64,000 nucleotides of DNA from Neolewinella aquimaris. GTDB taxonomy: Bacteria; Bacteroidota; Bacteroidia; Chitinophagales; Saprospiraceae. The notes below the pieces were generated by a model. The model was not told the origin of the DNA, did not search any database, and was given only the letters and a program-made list of their open reading frames with translations. Position 1 is the stretch's first letter, and each line of letters begins with the position of its first letter. The stretch spans positions 67,548 to 131,547 of the forward strand of contig NZ_JACIFF010000004.1 in the NCBI RefSeq assembly GCF_014197245.1. Direction: 5' to 3'. Of the stretch, positions 44,624-52,919 are shown piece after piece. Both the position numbers and the translations under genes were made by a program.

Positions 44624-46771
44624 ATGCAACGTATATCAACCACGCTCGCGGCGCTGCTGCTTGCCCTGTTTTTCACGGGTTACAGCCACACCGCCCTTGC
44701 TTTTTCCGGCAATTTCCAGGCACCCGCGGCCCCGCCCCCTGCCGCCGATACAATTAAGCCGCAGGACGCCTTTCGGGCCAAAGCACCGGAACCCGGTCCG
44801 GCCCCGGAGATTCGTCTCGGTGACTTTGACGATTTCACTCTCGACAACGGACTACAGGTGGTCGTGGTGGAAAACCATAAACTGCCCCGCGTGAGTTACC
44901 AGCTGTACGTGGACGTGCCCCCACACCTGGAGGGCGATCACGCCGGTGCCCAACAGGTACTGGGAGACATGCTGCGCCGGGCCACCGCGGACAAGACCAA
45001 GGAGGAGATCGATGAATCCATCGACTTCATCGGTGCCTCACTCAGTACAAGCGGCTCGGGTGCGTATGCCTCCACCATAAGTAAGTACAAAGAGGAAGTG
45101 ATCGGATTGCTCGCCGAAGTGGTGCTGAAGGCGCGCTTCCCCGAAGAAGAATTCAAGAAAGTAAAGGAGGAAACCAAGGCGGCGCTGGCGCAGCAACTGA
45201 CCACTCCCGACGCCATCGCCGGGCGGGTCACCCAGGCCGTGACCTACGGACTCAATCACCCCTACGGCGAGCAAATGACCGAGGAGTCGCTGGCGAATAT
45301 CGACCTCGAAGTGGTGAAGTCGGTGTACGATACTTACTTCGTTCCGAACCGCAGCTACCTGGTGATGGTGGGCGACATCACGCCCGACGAGGCGCGGGAA
45401 CTGGCCAGTACGCACTTCAGCGACTGGGAGCGGAAGGAAGTGGCCGTCCCCAAATTTCCGACACCCCAGCGCCCGGAGGGGGTAAAGGTGAGCTTTGTTC
45501 CCCGCGCCGGAGCCGTGCAATCGAACGTTATCATCTCCCAGCCCATTGAGCTCGAACCAGGGACCAAGGAGGCCATTCGTGCCAACCTGCTGAATATCGT
45601 ACTGGGTAGTGGATTTAACGGACGCTTATTTGCCAATCTACGTGAGGATAAAGGATATACGTACGGCGCTTATTCCAGCACCAGCGACGATCGCATCGTG
45701 GGCAACTTCCGGGCTTACGCGAACGTACGCAACGAGGTGACCGATTCGGCCGTAACCCAATTTTTGTACGAACTGGAGCAAATCGCCACGAAGCCCATGA
45801 CGGAGAAGGAACTGGCGGACGCCAAAATGCAAATTGCCGGCTCCTTCGGGCGTGCCCTGGAAAGTCCCCAGCGCATTGCGTCCTTCGCCCTCAACACCGC
45901 ACGCTACAAGCTGGACCGCGATTTTTACCCCAACTACCTTAAAGTGGTAGAGAACTCCAGCGTCAACGACATCAGCGAAGTGGCCCGCGACATCATCGAC
46001 CCAAACCGAACCCACATCATCGTAGTCGGTGACAAGGCGATTGCGGACAAGCTCGCCCAGTTTGCCACCAGCGGAAAAGTAGATTACTACGATGTGAACG
46101 GGGTGCCGGTAGATATGGAAGAGATGGATACGCCTAGCGACCTAAGCCCGGAGGACGTGATCAACGGTTATTTCGAAGCCATCGGCGGCAAAGAGGCCGC
46201 CATGGGCCTCCGCAACGTAAGCATAACGATGGCGGGAGACGTGCAGGGACAGACCATCAACCAGTCCGTCATCACCACCAACGACAAACGGATGAGTACG
46301 CAAATGAGCATGATGGGAATGACCATGGCCGAAGAGCGATACAACCAGGGCAAAGCCATGATGATGCAGCAGGGACAGAAAATGCCCCTCCCTGATGAGG
46401 CGGTCACCGCGATGGGCCAACAGGCCGTTATCTTCCAGGAAAGCGAATACCTGAACGCCCTGGATAAAGTATCCATCGAAGGAAGCGAGATGGTAGACGG
46501 CAACAAGGCCATTGTACTCGCCATTGAGACACCCGCCGGTACGGTACGGGAGTACTACGACGCCGAGACCATGCTGAAGGTACAGACCGTCCGCCAGCAG
46601 GGCCCGCAAACCGTGACCCAGAAGTACGGCGACTACCAGGCTACCGAAGGGGTGATGTTCCCCCATAGCTTCACGCTCGAAGGCATGGCCCCCTTCCCCA
46701 TCGAGCTGCAGGTAACGGAGCTGACGGTGAATACGGAACTCGATCCGGCCCTGTTCGAGATAGAGGAGTAA
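44624..46771 (+). CDS. M16 family inactive subunit with LolA-like C-terminus
   Basis: A 715-residue exported M16B homolog. At the zinc site it reads AQQVLGDMLRRAT where HxxEH would be, so it should not bind zinc; the second domain keeps the ENLREDKGYTYGAYSS substrate-binding pattern near residue 345. It most likely pairs with the upstream catalytic subunit. About 200 residues after the M16 fold (residues 505-715, starting VINGYFEAIGGKEAAMGL) form a separate beta-rich LolA/LolB-like region. An A-rich leader (TAAAAAAACAACC) precedes the ATG. The stop codon directly abuts an octamer inverted repeat. Confidence 0.92.
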   Translation: MQRISTTLAALLLALFFTGYSHTALAFSGNFQAPAAPPPAADTIKPQDAFRAKAPEPGPAPEIRLGDFDDFTLDNGLQVVVVENHKLPRVSYQLYVDVPPHLEGDHAGAQQVLGDMLRRATADKTKEEIDESIDFIGASLSTSGSGAYASTISKYKEEVIGLLAEVVLKARFPEEEFKKVKEETKAALAQQLTTPDAIAGRVTQAVTYGLNHPYGEQMTEESLANIDLEVVKSVYDTYFVPNRSYLVMVGDITPDEARELASTHFSDWERKEVAVPKFPTPQRPEGVKVSFVPRAGAVQSNVIISQPIELEPGTKEAIRANLLNIVLGSGFNGRLFANLREDKGYTYGAYSSTSDDRIVGNFRAYANVRNEVTDSAVTQFLYELEQIATKPMTEKELADAKMQIAGSFGRALESPQRIASFALNTARYKLDRDFYPNYLKVVENSSVNDISEVARDIIDPNRTHIIVVGDKAIADKLAQFATSGKVDYYDVNGVPVDMEEMDTPSDLSPEDVINGYFEAIGGKEAAMGLRNVSITMAGDVQGQTINQSVITTNDKRMSTQMSMMGMTMAEERYNQGKAMMMQQGQKMPLPDEAVTAMGQQAVIFQESEYLNALDKVSIEGSEMVDGNKAIVLAIETPAGTVREYYDAETMLKVQTVRQQGPQTVTQKYGDYQATEGVMFPHSFTLEGMAPFPIELQVTELTVNTELDPALFEIEE

Positions 46772-46853
46772 GTGAAGGAGTGAAGGAGTGAAGGATTGAA
46801 TGGGTGGATAGTACCGGTCCCCCCTTCAATCCTTCATCCCTTCACTCCTTCAC
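46772..46853. terminator. 8-bp-period inverted repeat between convergent genes
   Basis: The left arm GTGAAGGAGTGAAGGAGTGA-AGGATTGAA and the right arm TTCAATCCTTCATCCCTTCA-CTCCTTCAC are reverse complements at 27 of 29 positions, around a 24-base loop. Both arms have 8-bp period. It starts right after the M16 stop codon and ends 4 bp before the stop of the facing glycosyltransferase gene, so it is probably a bidirectional terminator. Confidence 0.8.
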
Positions 46854-46857
46854 CAAC

Positions 46858-47574
46858 CTACACCCCATACTTCACAATACACCAGATGGCCCTCACTCCA
46901 TCGCGCCAGCCAATCTTTTTACCCTCTTCGTAGGTGCGGCCGTAGTAGCTGATGCCGACTTCGTAGATGCGGACGTTGGGGATGCGACTGATTTTGGCGG
47001 TCACTTCGGGCTCGAAGCCGAACCGTTGTTCCTGGAGGGAGAGGGACTGGACCATGTCAGTACGGAACAGCTTATAGCAGGTTTCCATATCCGTTAGGTT
47101 CAGGTTATTGAAGGCATTGCTGAGGGTGGTGAGGAAGCGGTTACCGATCGTGTGCCAGAAGAACAGGATGCGGTGGGGCTTGCTCCCCTGGAAGCGGCTG
47201 CCGTAGACCACATCCGCAAAACCGTCGAGGACGGGTTGTAGCAATTCATTGTATTCCCTGGGGTCGTATTCCAGATCGGCGTCCTGTATGATGAGGTACT
47301 CGCCGGTGGCCCGTGCGATTCCGGTGTGCAGGGCGGCACCCTTTCCGCGGTTTACGGGATGGGCGTAGTACTGGATATCGAAACCGCGATGCTGCTCACG
47401 ATAGCGCTGGATGGCGCCTTCGGTGTCGTCGGTAGAACAATCGTTGACAACGATGACCTCCTTGTTGATGCCACCGGACAGATCGACCTTCCTGACGCGG
47501 TCAAGGATAAGGTGAATGGTCCGTGCCTCATTGTAAGCGGGAATTACAATGGACAGCTTAGCAAAACGTGTCAT
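46858..47574 (-). CDS. Family 2 glycosyltransferase, dolichol-P-mannose-synthase-like
   Basis: A 238-residue GT2 with [21 protein letters not shown] at 7-27, [12 protein letters not shown] near 42 and the DXD-like [13 protein letters not shown] near 97. The later [20 protein letters not shown] and [12 protein letters not shown] blocks are typical of DPM1/polyprenol-phosphate glycosyltransferases. It lacks C-terminal membrane helices. It probably transfers a sugar to a polyprenyl phosphate for cell-surface glycan synthesis; sugar unknown. Confidence 0.9.
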   Translation of the reverse strand: MTRFAKLSIVIPAYNEARTIHLILDRVRKVDLSGGINKEVIVVNDCSTDDTEGAIQRYREQHRGFDIQYYAHPVNRGKGAALHTGIARATGEYLIIQDADLEYDPREYNELLQPVLDGFADVVYGSRFQGSKPHRILFFWHTIGNRFLTTLSNAFNNLNLTDMETCYKLFRTDMVQSLSLQEQRFGFEPEVTAKISRIPNVRIYEVGISYYGRTYEEGKKIGWRDGVRAIWCIVKYGV

Positions 47575-47954
47575 CGAGTGTGGTTTACCGCCGGCTAAGG
47601 TAACCTGTCACCGGCAAAACCATCTTTTAGGAATACAGCAGCGCTATGAGCAACAGAATAACAAATAGCCTACCGCAAATCTGATCGAATTTCATATCAA
47701 TGGGTGTATACGAGAATGCATCTCACGAGTGTGTCGCGCAAAATTAGCGCATTTCGGCCCAGCACAGCCCCATTTCCCTTTAATCTTAGATTAATTCGGT
47801 GTCAAGTTCGCGATATTCACCATTACTGGGGAGGGCGGGAACGCAGGTGCCGGGTGAATGGCAACAGCAGTAGCCATTGGTTTCCTGGCCAATACAACCG
47901 GGGGCCGTACGACATGTTGAGTGGTAGTTCTACTCAACCGACCGTCTACTTTCT
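47575..47954. other. 380-bp intergenic region, possible tiny ORF
   Basis: No conserved gene is visible. On the minus strand, 47627-47695 could encode a 22-residue hydrophobic peptide (MKFDQICGRLFVILLLIALL and two more residues), 52 bp upstream of the glycosyltransferase. Evidence is only the hydrophobic pattern. The 84-residue plus-strand frame at 47704-47958 has no recognisable features. Divergent promoters for the glycosyltransferase and the hemJ operon should lie here. Confidence 0.5.
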
Positions 47955-48548
47955 ATGAACATTATTCTCTTCGCTAAGGCACTGCACGTGGTGGGCTTCA
48001 TCAGTTGGTTCGCGGGGCTGTTCTTTCTCGGCCGGTTGCTCGTAAACCACGCCGAAACGGATCGGGTAGCCGCGGCCGGCTTGCCCGATAGTGCGCTACG
48101 GGCGCAGATCCTACGGGAGGAATATACCGGAATGGAGAACCGGGTGTACCGCATTATTGCCAATCCGGCCATGATGATAACGTGGACGGGCGGCCTGCTC
48201 ATGGTCGTGCTTAACCCGGCGTACTTCGTCAGTGGCACTACCGGCTGGCTCACCGTGAAGCTATCGTTAGTCGTTTTGCTGGTGGTCTACCACGTGTACA
48301 CAAAGGCTAAGATCATGCTGCCGATGCAGGCAGGTGAACGCCCGCTCTCCGCCTGGAAACTGAGGCTGTGGAACGAGGTACCCACCTTCTTTTTAGTGAG
48401 CATTGTATTCACCGTTACTTTCGGCAAGGTGGGTGAATTAAGTTATCTTTATCTTGGGATTGGTGTATTACTGTTCTGCCTGTTAGTCTACCGGGGGGCG
48501 GTGGCCTATCGCGACCGCCAGCGGGGGGCGGAGCTACTCGAAAAATAA
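47955..48548 (+). CDS. hemJ: Protoporphyrinogen IX oxidase HemJ / CopD-like membrane protein
   Basis: A 197-residue membrane protein with four to five helices. The first helix KALHVVGFISWFAGLFFLGRLLVNHAE matches the HemJ signature with its conserved histidine, and GWLTVKLSLVVLLVVYHVYTK near 95-115 holds the conserved lysine and second histidine. HemJ oxidises protoporphyrinogen in heme synthesis; the CopD-type copper role is the alternative. It starts the operon hemJ, response regulator, nucleotidyltransferase, CNNM, MscS, with a gap of 7 bp to the next gene. Confidence 0.87.
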   Translation: MNIILFAKALHVVGFISWFAGLFFLGRLLVNHAETDRVAAAGLPDSALRAQILREEYTGMENRVYRIIANPAMMITWTGGLLMVVLNPAYFVSGTTGWLTVKLSLVVLLVVYHVYTKAKIMLPMQAGERPLSAWKLRLWNEVPTFFLVSIVFTVTFGKVGELSYLYLGIGVLLFCLLVYRGAVAYRDRQRGAELLEK

Positions 48549-48555
48549 ACTTTTT

Positions 48556-49197
48556 ATGATCCATTTGGGAATTATTGAGGATGAGCCCATCATGCTGGCC
48601 AGCATCGAAGAGTGCTTTGAAGGAAACCGCGACGTGGCCATCGTACACGCGGCAACCAGCGTAGAGGACTTCTTAAGCCGGGTACCCTCCAGCAGCCCCC
48701 TCAACACGCTGCTGCTCGATATTATGCTTCCGGGCATGAACGGTATTGCCGGCATTCCTCGCTTACTGGAGCGGTGGCCCGAGATGGACATCATCATGCT
48801 CACCAACAGCGACGAAAGCGACAACATCTTCCGGGCGCTTCAGGCGGGTGCCGTCGGTTACATTTCCAAGCGCAGGGTCAATCCTACCATCATCCGCGAC
48901 GCCGTGCATACGGTCAACCGCGGTGGCAGTTACATGAGTCCGAGCATCGCGCGCCAGGTCGTGGCCTTTCACAACCAGCAGCGCAAGAAGAGCAGTGTCT
49001 CCGCGGCCGATCAACTGACCACTCGCCAGCTGGATATCGTCCAGGGTCTGGTGGACAACCTCAGTTACCGTGAAATCGGTGAACGCCTCGACATCAGCAT
49101 TGAAACCGTCCGTGACCACATCAAGAACATTTACCGGAAGCTACAGGTCAATTCGAAGATGGAAGTGGTGCATAAAAAGCTGAAGGGAGAGATATAG
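48556..49197 (+). CDS. NarL/LuxR-type response regulator
   Basis: A 213-residue two-domain regulator. The receiver has acidic residues E8/D9, phospho-acceptor D55 in LLLDIMLPG, a Thr in MLTNSDES near 83 and Lys in ISKRRV near 105. The LuxR-type helix-turn-helix is in TTRQLDIVQGLVDNLSYREIGERLDISIETVRDHIKNIYRKL (about 152-195). No histidine kinase gene is in the window, so the partner is elsewhere. It follows hemJ by 7 bp and the nucleotidyltransferase starts 16 bp later. Confidence 0.92.
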   Translation: MIHLGIIEDEPIMLASIEECFEGNRDVAIVHAATSVEDFLSRVPSSSPLNTLLLDIMLPGMNGIAGIPRLLERWPEMDIIMLTNSDESDNIFRALQAGAVGYISKRRVNPTIIRDAVHTVNRGGSYMSPSIARQVVAFHNQQRKKSSVSAADQLTTRQLDIVQGLVDNLSYREIGERLDISIETVRDHIKNIYRKLQVNSKMEVVHKKLKGEI

Positions 49198-49213
49198 ATA
49201 CTACCTTGCCTCC

Positions 49214-50218
49214 ATGAAAGCCATCATCCCCGTTGCCGGGGCGGGCATGCGTCTGCGACCCCTGACCTACACCCAGCCAAAGCCGCTCATTCCGGTGGCC
49301 GGCAAACCCATTCTCAGCTTCATCGTCGATCAGTTGATCGAGTTGGGCGTAACGGACTTCGTTTTCATCATCGGCTACCTTGGCGAGAAAATTCGGGAAT
49401 ACGTCGAACGGGTTTACCCCCAGTTGAACACGGTGTTCGTCAACCAGGAGGAGCGGATGGGTTCGGCCCACGCCATCTGGCTGGCCCGCGACCACTACGC
49501 CGATGCGGGCGAGATCATCATCTTTTTTGGCGACGCCATCATCGATGCCGACCTGAGCGAGTTCATCGAATCGGACGTGTCCTGCCTGGGCGTGAAAACG
49601 GTGGAGGACCCGCGGCAATTCGGGGTAGTGGAACAGGATCGGGAGGGCAACATTCGGGGCCTGGTCGAAAAACCGGTAATCCCTAAGTCGAACCTGGCGA
49701 TGGTCGGTTGCTATAAGATCCGCGAAGTACACCTCTTCATCGAGGCCTGTGCACACAACCTGGACCACAAAATCCGCAGCATCGGCGAATACCCCCTCAC
49801 CGACGCGCTGGCCAGGATGCTGGAATGGGGAGTGGAACTACGGGCCATACGAGTCGATAATTGGTTTGACTGCGGCCGCCGGGAGGTGCTCCTGCAAACC
49901 AATGCGATATTCCTCGACCGCCCGGGCTTTGCCACCGACGATCCCCCACCCTACGACAACGCGATCATCATTCACCCGGTCCACATCGGCAACGACTGCG
50001 ACATCAGCAACTCTATCGTAGGGCCCCACGTTACGATTGGGGCGAACACGAAAATGGTGAATGCCATCGTTTCCGACTCCATTATCGGCGATTACGCCCG
50101 CATTTATGACATCGTCCTGCGCAAATCGGTAGTGGGCAACGATGCAAGCATCGGCGGCATGCGCCACAGCCTGAACATCGGCGACAACACGGAGATTGAC
50201 TTCGGTGGAGAACCGTAA
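49214..50218 (+). CDS. Sugar-nucleotidyltransferase with left-handed beta-helix
   Basis: A 334-residue NDP-sugar pyrophosphorylase-like enzyme. The N-terminal domain has AIIPVAGAGMRLRPLTYTQPKPLIPVAGKPIL (GxGxRLRPLT plus the PKP lysine), FFGDAIIDAD near 110 and a later VDNWFDCGRREVL near 215. The C-terminal third shows hexapeptide-type turns (IHIGNDCDISNSIVGPHVTIGANT) suggesting a beta-helix. It resembles glucose-1-phosphate thymidylyltransferase and GMP-type enzymes; nucleotide and sugar cannot be fixed. It is 9 bp ahead of the CNNM-type gene. Confidence 0.88.
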   Translation: MKAIIPVAGAGMRLRPLTYTQPKPLIPVAGKPILSFIVDQLIELGVTDFVFIIGYLGEKIREYVERVYPQLNTVFVNQEERMGSAHAIWLARDHYADAGEIIIFFGDAIIDADLSEFIESDVSCLGVKTVEDPRQFGVVEQDREGNIRGLVEKPVIPKSNLAMVGCYKIREVHLFIEACAHNLDHKIRSIGEYPLTDALARMLEWGVELRAIRVDNWFDCGRREVLLQTNAIFLDRPGFATDDPPPYDNAIIIHPVHIGNDCDISNSIVGPHVTIGANTKMVNAIVSDSIIGDYARIYDIVLRKSVVGNDASIGGMRHSLNIGDNTEIDFGGEP

Positions 50219-50227
50219 ATTAACCCC

Positions 50228-51493
50228 ATGAGCCTGGCGTTTGCCATCATTACCTGTCTCCTGCTGTCCGCCCTCTTTAGTGGTTCGGAGATCGCCTACG
50301 TATCGGCCAACAAGCTGCGGGTCGAGCTTAAGAAGAAGCGCAACAACACCCGGAGCCGCATCCTCACGCGGTGGTTCGAGCGGCCGGCCCAGTTTCTGAG
50401 CACCATGCTGGTGGGCAACAACATCGCCCTGGTTGCCTTCACCTCGCTCATGACCGTCCCCCTGACCCTGCTGGTCAATACCTACCTCGGCATCGATACG
50501 GAGATCGTGGTCCTACTCCTCAACACCCTGGTGATCACCATCATCGTACTGATCTTCGGAGAGTACGTTCCCAAAACGGTATTCCGGATGTATTCCGACA
50601 ACGCCCTCTACTTTTGGGCCCTGCCCCTGCGGTTTTTGCAGGCCCTGCTGTGGCTACCCAGCGTAGTGATGACCACCACCAGCGACTGGCTCCTGCGCCT
50701 GTTCTTCAAACGGCCCAGCGAGGAGCTCGATACCGTGCTCACCCGCCTGGACCTCGAAAATTTCATTAACCGCAGCCAGACTTCCGAAGAGCAGGAAGCG
50801 GCCATCGACACCAAACTCTTCGGCAACGCCCTGAACCTGGGCGACGTGCGCCTACGCGACTGTATGGTGCCGCGTACCGAGATCGAAAGCATCGACGTCT
50901 CCGCCACGGTCGACGAGCTGGAGCAAAAGTTCATCGATACCCACCTGAGCCGCCTCATCATTGTCGACGGTGATATGGACAATGTGCTCGGCTACGTCCA
51001 CCACCAACAACTGCTGGAGTTCCCCGAGACCATCCGTCAGTGCATCCTCGAACTCACCTTCATTCCGGAGGTAGCTCGCGTGGCGGACATTCTCGACCGG
51101 GCCGTAAAGGACCAGCTCAGCATCGCGTGCGTCGTTGACGAGTTCGGCGGCATTGCGGGAGTCGTGACCATGGAGGACTTACTGGAAGAGATTTTCGGTG
51201 AGATCGAGGACGAATACGACGAAGACGATTACGTAGAGGTAGACGAAGGCAACGGCTACTACAAGTTTAGCGGTCGCCTGGAAATCAGCTACCTGAACGA
51301 AAAGTACGCGCTGGGCCTACCCGAGGGGGAGTACCAGACGCTGTCCGGCTTCATCGTCACCACCGCCGAGCGGGTGCCCGAACAGGATGAGAGCCTGGAA
51401 CTGGAGGGCTTCAACTTCCGGATGCTGGAGGTAAGCAACACCAGAATCGAGGTCGTCCACCTCCACGTCCTCCCAAAAGAGGAAACGGACTAA
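50228..51493 (+). CDS. CNNM/CorC-type (DUF21-CBS) membrane protein
   Basis: A 421-residue hemolysin-C-like transporter or gliding-related protein. Order: DUF21 membrane domain with three to four helices (LSALFSGSEIAYVSANKLRVELKKK near 15-40, VGNNIALVAFTSLM), a CBS pair (MVPRTEIESIDVSATVDELEQK near 215 and following, VDEFGGIAGVVTMEDLLEEIFGEIEDEYDED near 300), and a C-terminal CorC/HlyC domain (KFSGRLEISYLNEKYALGLP). The family includes Mg2+/Co2+ efflux proteins and Bacteroidota GldE; the former is more general and no gliding gene is adjacent. Confidence 0.9.
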   Translation: MSLAFAIITCLLLSALFSGSEIAYVSANKLRVELKKKRNNTRSRILTRWFERPAQFLSTMLVGNNIALVAFTSLMTVPLTLLVNTYLGIDTEIVVLLLNTLVITIIVLIFGEYVPKTVFRMYSDNALYFWALPLRFLQALLWLPSVVMTTTSDWLLRLFFKRPSEELDTVLTRLDLENFINRSQTSEEQEAAIDTKLFGNALNLGDVRLRDCMVPRTEIESIDVSATVDELEQKFIDTHLSRLIIVDGDMDNVLGYVHHQQLLEFPETIRQCILELTFIPEVARVADILDRAVKDQLSIACVVDEFGGIAGVVTMEDLLEEIFGEIEDEYDEDDYVEVDEGNGYYKFSGRLEISYLNEKYALGLPEGEYQTLSGFIVTTAERVPEQDESLELEGFNFRMLEVSNTRIEVVHLHVLPKEETD

Positions 51494-51549
51494 GCGAACC
51501 CACCGGGCCCTTACCCGTTACCCGATTTTGATGTAGCCTCTATTCGCGT

Positions 51550-52698
51550 ATGAACCAATTTACGGACTTAATCGCCGGCACCCCACTGTACGTCCAGATG
51601 GCGGCCCTCTTCGGTGCCTCCCTCCTTATCTCCGCCGTCATTACGCTCATCCTGTTCGGAATCATCCGCCGGGCGGCGCGCCGGACCGAGAGCTATACCC
51701 TGGAAGCGATCTGCAAGACCGGCCGGAATGATTTCTACTGGGTCCTGTCCTTTATCCTGATCGTACTTTCCTGGACCGGTCTGCAACAGATGACCTCCGA
51801 CGGAGTAGCCGAAAACCCCTGGTACCTGATGCCCGGGATCCGGATCGCCCGCACCATCCTGTATATTTTTGGCGCCATCCTGCTGGTCCGGGTGGTCAAC
51901 GTAGCCGCCGATACGGTACGGCACCGGTACAGTATCGACAACAGCAACAACCTGCAGGAGCGCAAGATCCTTACCCAGCTTCAGTACATTCAGCGGATCG
52001 TAGGGATCGTAATTTTTATCGTCACGGTAGCCTTTATTTTACTGCAATTCGAAGCGGTGCGCAGCATCGGCACCGGTTTGCTTACCTCGGCCGGCGTCGG
52101 TGGTATCATCATCGGTTTCGCGGCGCAAAAATCAATCGCCAACCTGCTGGCGGGCTTCCAGATCGCCTTCACCCAGCCCATTCGTATCGACGATGCCCTG
52201 ATCGTAGACGGAGAGTTCGGACGGGTGGAAGAGATCACCCTCACCTACGTCACCCTGAAGCTGTGGGACCAGCGCCGGCTGATCGTGCCCCTCAATAACT
52301 TCATCGATAACTCCTTCCAGAACTGGACCAGGAGCACCACCCAGTTGATCGGCAGCGTATTCATGTACGTCGACTACACCTTCCCGGTAGCCAAACTGCG
52401 GGAGGAAGCCCAACGCTTCGTCGAAACCCAGGAGCTGTGGGATAAGCAGGTCTTCGGAGTCGCCGTCACCGATAACAACGCTGACGTGATGACCATCCGC
52501 ATTCTCGCCAGCGCGGCGGATTCGGGGCAGACCTTCAACCTCCGCTGCGCGATCCGCGAACACCTCATCGGCTGGATTCAGCAGACCTATCCCGAGCACC
52601 TGCCGAAGACCCGTCTGGAAATGAGCCCCGCGGAGCCGACCCACGAATCCACGCCCTCCGCGGAGGAGCTGCCCGTGCAGGAAGGCGAACGGAGTTAA
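51550..52698 (+). CDS. MscS family mechanosensitive channel
   Basis: A 382-residue MscS-type channel. Three or four N-terminal helices lead into the pore helix and the MscS beta domain: LLTSAGVGGIIIGFAAQKSIANLLAGFQIAFTQPIRIDDALIV (about 177-220, Gly/Ala-rich pore lining and gating segment), then VEEITLTYVTLKLWDQRRLIVPLNNFI. The C-terminal cytosolic cage follows and the tail is acidic. It probably releases solutes on osmotic downshock. It is the last gene of the hemJ operon. Confidence 0.93.
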   Translation: MNQFTDLIAGTPLYVQMAALFGASLLISAVITLILFGIIRRAARRTESYTLEAICKTGRNDFYWVLSFILIVLSWTGLQQMTSDGVAENPWYLMPGIRIARTILYIFGAILLVRVVNVAADTVRHRYSIDNSNNLQERKILTQLQYIQRIVGIVIFIVTVAFILLQFEAVRSIGTGLLTSAGVGGIIIGFAAQKSIANLLAGFQIAFTQPIRIDDALIVDGEFGRVEEITLTYVTLKLWDQRRLIVPLNNFIDNSFQNWTRSTTQLIGSVFMYVDYTFPVAKLREEAQRFVETQELWDKQVFGVAVTDNNADVMTIRILASAADSGQTFNLRCAIREHLIGWIQQTYPEHLPKTRLEMSPAEPTHESTPSAEELPVQEGERS

Positions 52699-52919
52699 TC
52701 CGGCTACCCTCGCACGAAATCCAACGTGACGTACCTCGTTTGGGCGGGCACGCGGGTGCAGACCGCCTGACGGGTCCGCTTTTTCCGGATCTACCCGGCT
52801 CCTGCGCACCCGCCCCCCGGCAATTATCAGCTGCTTGTAAAGCCGGCAAATGAGCCCTCTGGTTCCGCAACCATCCCCACCCCCTGGGGTTAGTTTAACA
52901 GCAATAAATACGACGGAAA

